NCBI GenBank assembly: GCA_937891215.1
Contig: CALAEU010000178.1
Coordinates: forward strand, 1-6,529
Length of the DNA: 6,529 bases
Reading direction: 5' to 3'
DNA from: an uncultured Clostridia bacterium
GTDB taxonomy: Bacteria > Bacillota_A > Clostridia > Oscillospirales > Acutalibacteraceae
Under the pieces are notes generated by a model, which was not told the origin of the DNA, searched no databases, and saw only the letters and a program-made list of their open reading frames with translations. Positions within the stretch are counted from its first letter, which is position 1; each line of letters opens with the position of its first letter. The position numbers and the translations under genes are program-made. This document shows, piece after piece, positions 5,763 to 6,529 of the stretch.

Positions 5763-6529
5763 TTACCAGCGATTCTTCAGTTTATTCTGTAATCGATATA
5801 GTGTATTCATGGCATCTAATGGTGTCATGGTGGAAATCTCCAACTCTTCCAGTTCCTTCAACACATCCTCATCTGTTACCGTATCAAAAAGAGACATCTG
5901 GGCTAAATCCACCTCATCGTACTTAGGTTGTTTCTTGGCCTTTGTATCATTCTTTACCTCCACGGCGATGCTTTGTACTTTCTCAATAATATCGTTGTCT
6001 GTCAGCTGTTCTACAATTTCTTTCGCACGGTTAATGACCATATCCGGCACTCCGGCCAGCTTGGCAACCTGTATACCATAGCTTCTGTCTGCACCGCCCT
6101 TTATAATCTTACGTAAGAATACAATATCATCCCCACACTCTTTTACGGCGATACAATAGTTATTTACATTATTAATTTTGCCTTCCAGCTCAGTAAGTTC
6201 ATGATAATGGGTGGCAAATAAGGTTTTAGCACCAAGCAGCTTTTTATTACTGATATGCTCAATTACTGCCCAGGCTATACTTAAGCCATCAAAGGTAGAG
6301 GTTCCTCGACCGATTTCATCCAATATCAATAAACTGTTAGATGTCGCATTGCGTAAAATATTGGCCACTTCATTCATTTCAACCATAAAGGTAGACTGAC
6401 CACTTGCCAAGTCATCGGATGCACCTACACGTGTAAAAATACGGTCTACAATGCCGATATTGGCACTTTTAGCAGGTACAAAACTTCCCAACTGTGCCAT
6501 TAATACTATCAACGCACTCTGGCGCATAT
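5763..6529 (-). CDS. mutS: DNA mismatch repair protein MutS, C-terminal part
   Basis: MutS binds mismatches and, with ATP, recruits MutL. Only the last 255 or so codons are here; the family is about 850 to 900 residues, so the gene begins well to the right. The reading frame is open to the edge, and the first Met seen (6527) is the internal Met that follows the Walker A loop (GKSTYMRQ in homologues), not a start. Visible motifs are GSFVPA, the MutS signature [21 protein letters not shown], Walker B LLILDE with RGTSTFDG (6315 to 6332 and following), ATHYHEL, and [19 protein letters not shown] charged linker follows, then a QMSLF clamp-binding-like motif and a C-terminal helix region ending [11 protein letters not shown]. 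The closing motif is typical, in my recollection, of Lachnospiraceae MutS. It is the first gene of the mutS to mutL block. Confidence 0.96.
   Translation of the reverse strand, partial: MRQSALIVLMAQLGSFVPAKSANIGIVDRIFTRVGASDDLASGQSTFMVEMNEVANILRNATSNSLLILDEIGRGTSTFDGLSIAWAVIEHISNKKLLGAKTLFATHYHELTELEGKINNVNNYCIAVKECGDDIVFLRKIIKGGADRSYGIQVAKLAGVPDMVINRAKEIVEQLTDNDIIEKVQSIAVEVKNDTKAKKQPKYDEVDLAQMSLFDTVTDEDVLKELEELEISTMTPLDAMNTLYRLQNKLKNRW
5886..5900 (-). other. Putative sliding-clamp binding motif in MutS
   Basis: The codons give QMSLF in the context [11 protein letters not shown], close to the bacterial clamp-binding pattern QLSLF and to the motif known in the C-terminal linker of E. coli MutS. 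It lies between the ATPase core and the C-terminal oligomerisation region, the expected place. Confidence 0.65.

Noticed and set aside
6525..6527. ATG 6527 as a start for a short MutS-like protein
   Set aside because: This Met is the one that follows the Walker A loop in all MutS proteins, and the preceding two bases fit the expected Tyr codon. The gene is cut by the window edge rather than short.

Overview
The window looks like chromosome of a low-GC Clostridia-type Bacillota (Firmicutes), probably a gut-type member of the Oscillospiraceae/Lachnospiraceae range. This rests on recognisable protein families, the gene order, strong AAGGAG/GGGGG-type ribosome binding sites and AT-rich codon use. 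All seven genes lie on the minus strand, so transcription runs from right to left. I see no mobile element, CRISPR array, tRNA, rRNA or clear terminator.

In transcription order from the right edge: (1) the C-terminal part of mutS, cut by the window edge; (2) an 82-residue two-CxxC zinc-ribbon protein of unknown role; (3) a 208-residue HD-domain hydrolase-like protein of unknown substrate; (4) mutL, complete, of the endonuclease-bearing kind; (5) miaA, tRNA dimethylallyltransferase; (6) a membrane-anchored HlyD/RND-adaptor-like protein; (7) yggS (PROSC/PLPBP family), cut by the left edge. Genes 4 to 7 are packed tightly: 3 nt, 4 nt and then a 20-nt overlap. They look like one operon. Genes 1 to 4 are spaced more loosely (33, 21 and 86 nt).

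Functionally, MutS recognises mismatches and MutL supplies the nick. Both carry a plausible sliding-clamp binding motif, as expected for MutH-less mismatch repair. MiaA modifies A37 of tRNAs reading UNN codons. YggS is a PLP-binding homeostasis protein often found beside cell-division genes in Gram-positives.

The most notable observation is that mutL looks mosaic. Its N-terminal coding half is about 44% GC by hand count, and together with mutS it reads like a Lachnospiraceae-type sequence. Its C-terminal half is about 34% GC, and together with miaA, the HlyD-like gene and yggS it reads like an Oscillospiraceae/Ruminococcaceae-type sequence. The change falls near the conserved VDVNVHPAK motif. 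It could be a real recombination junction or an assembly chimera; the sequence alone does not decide. Apart from this, I found no convincing new system.
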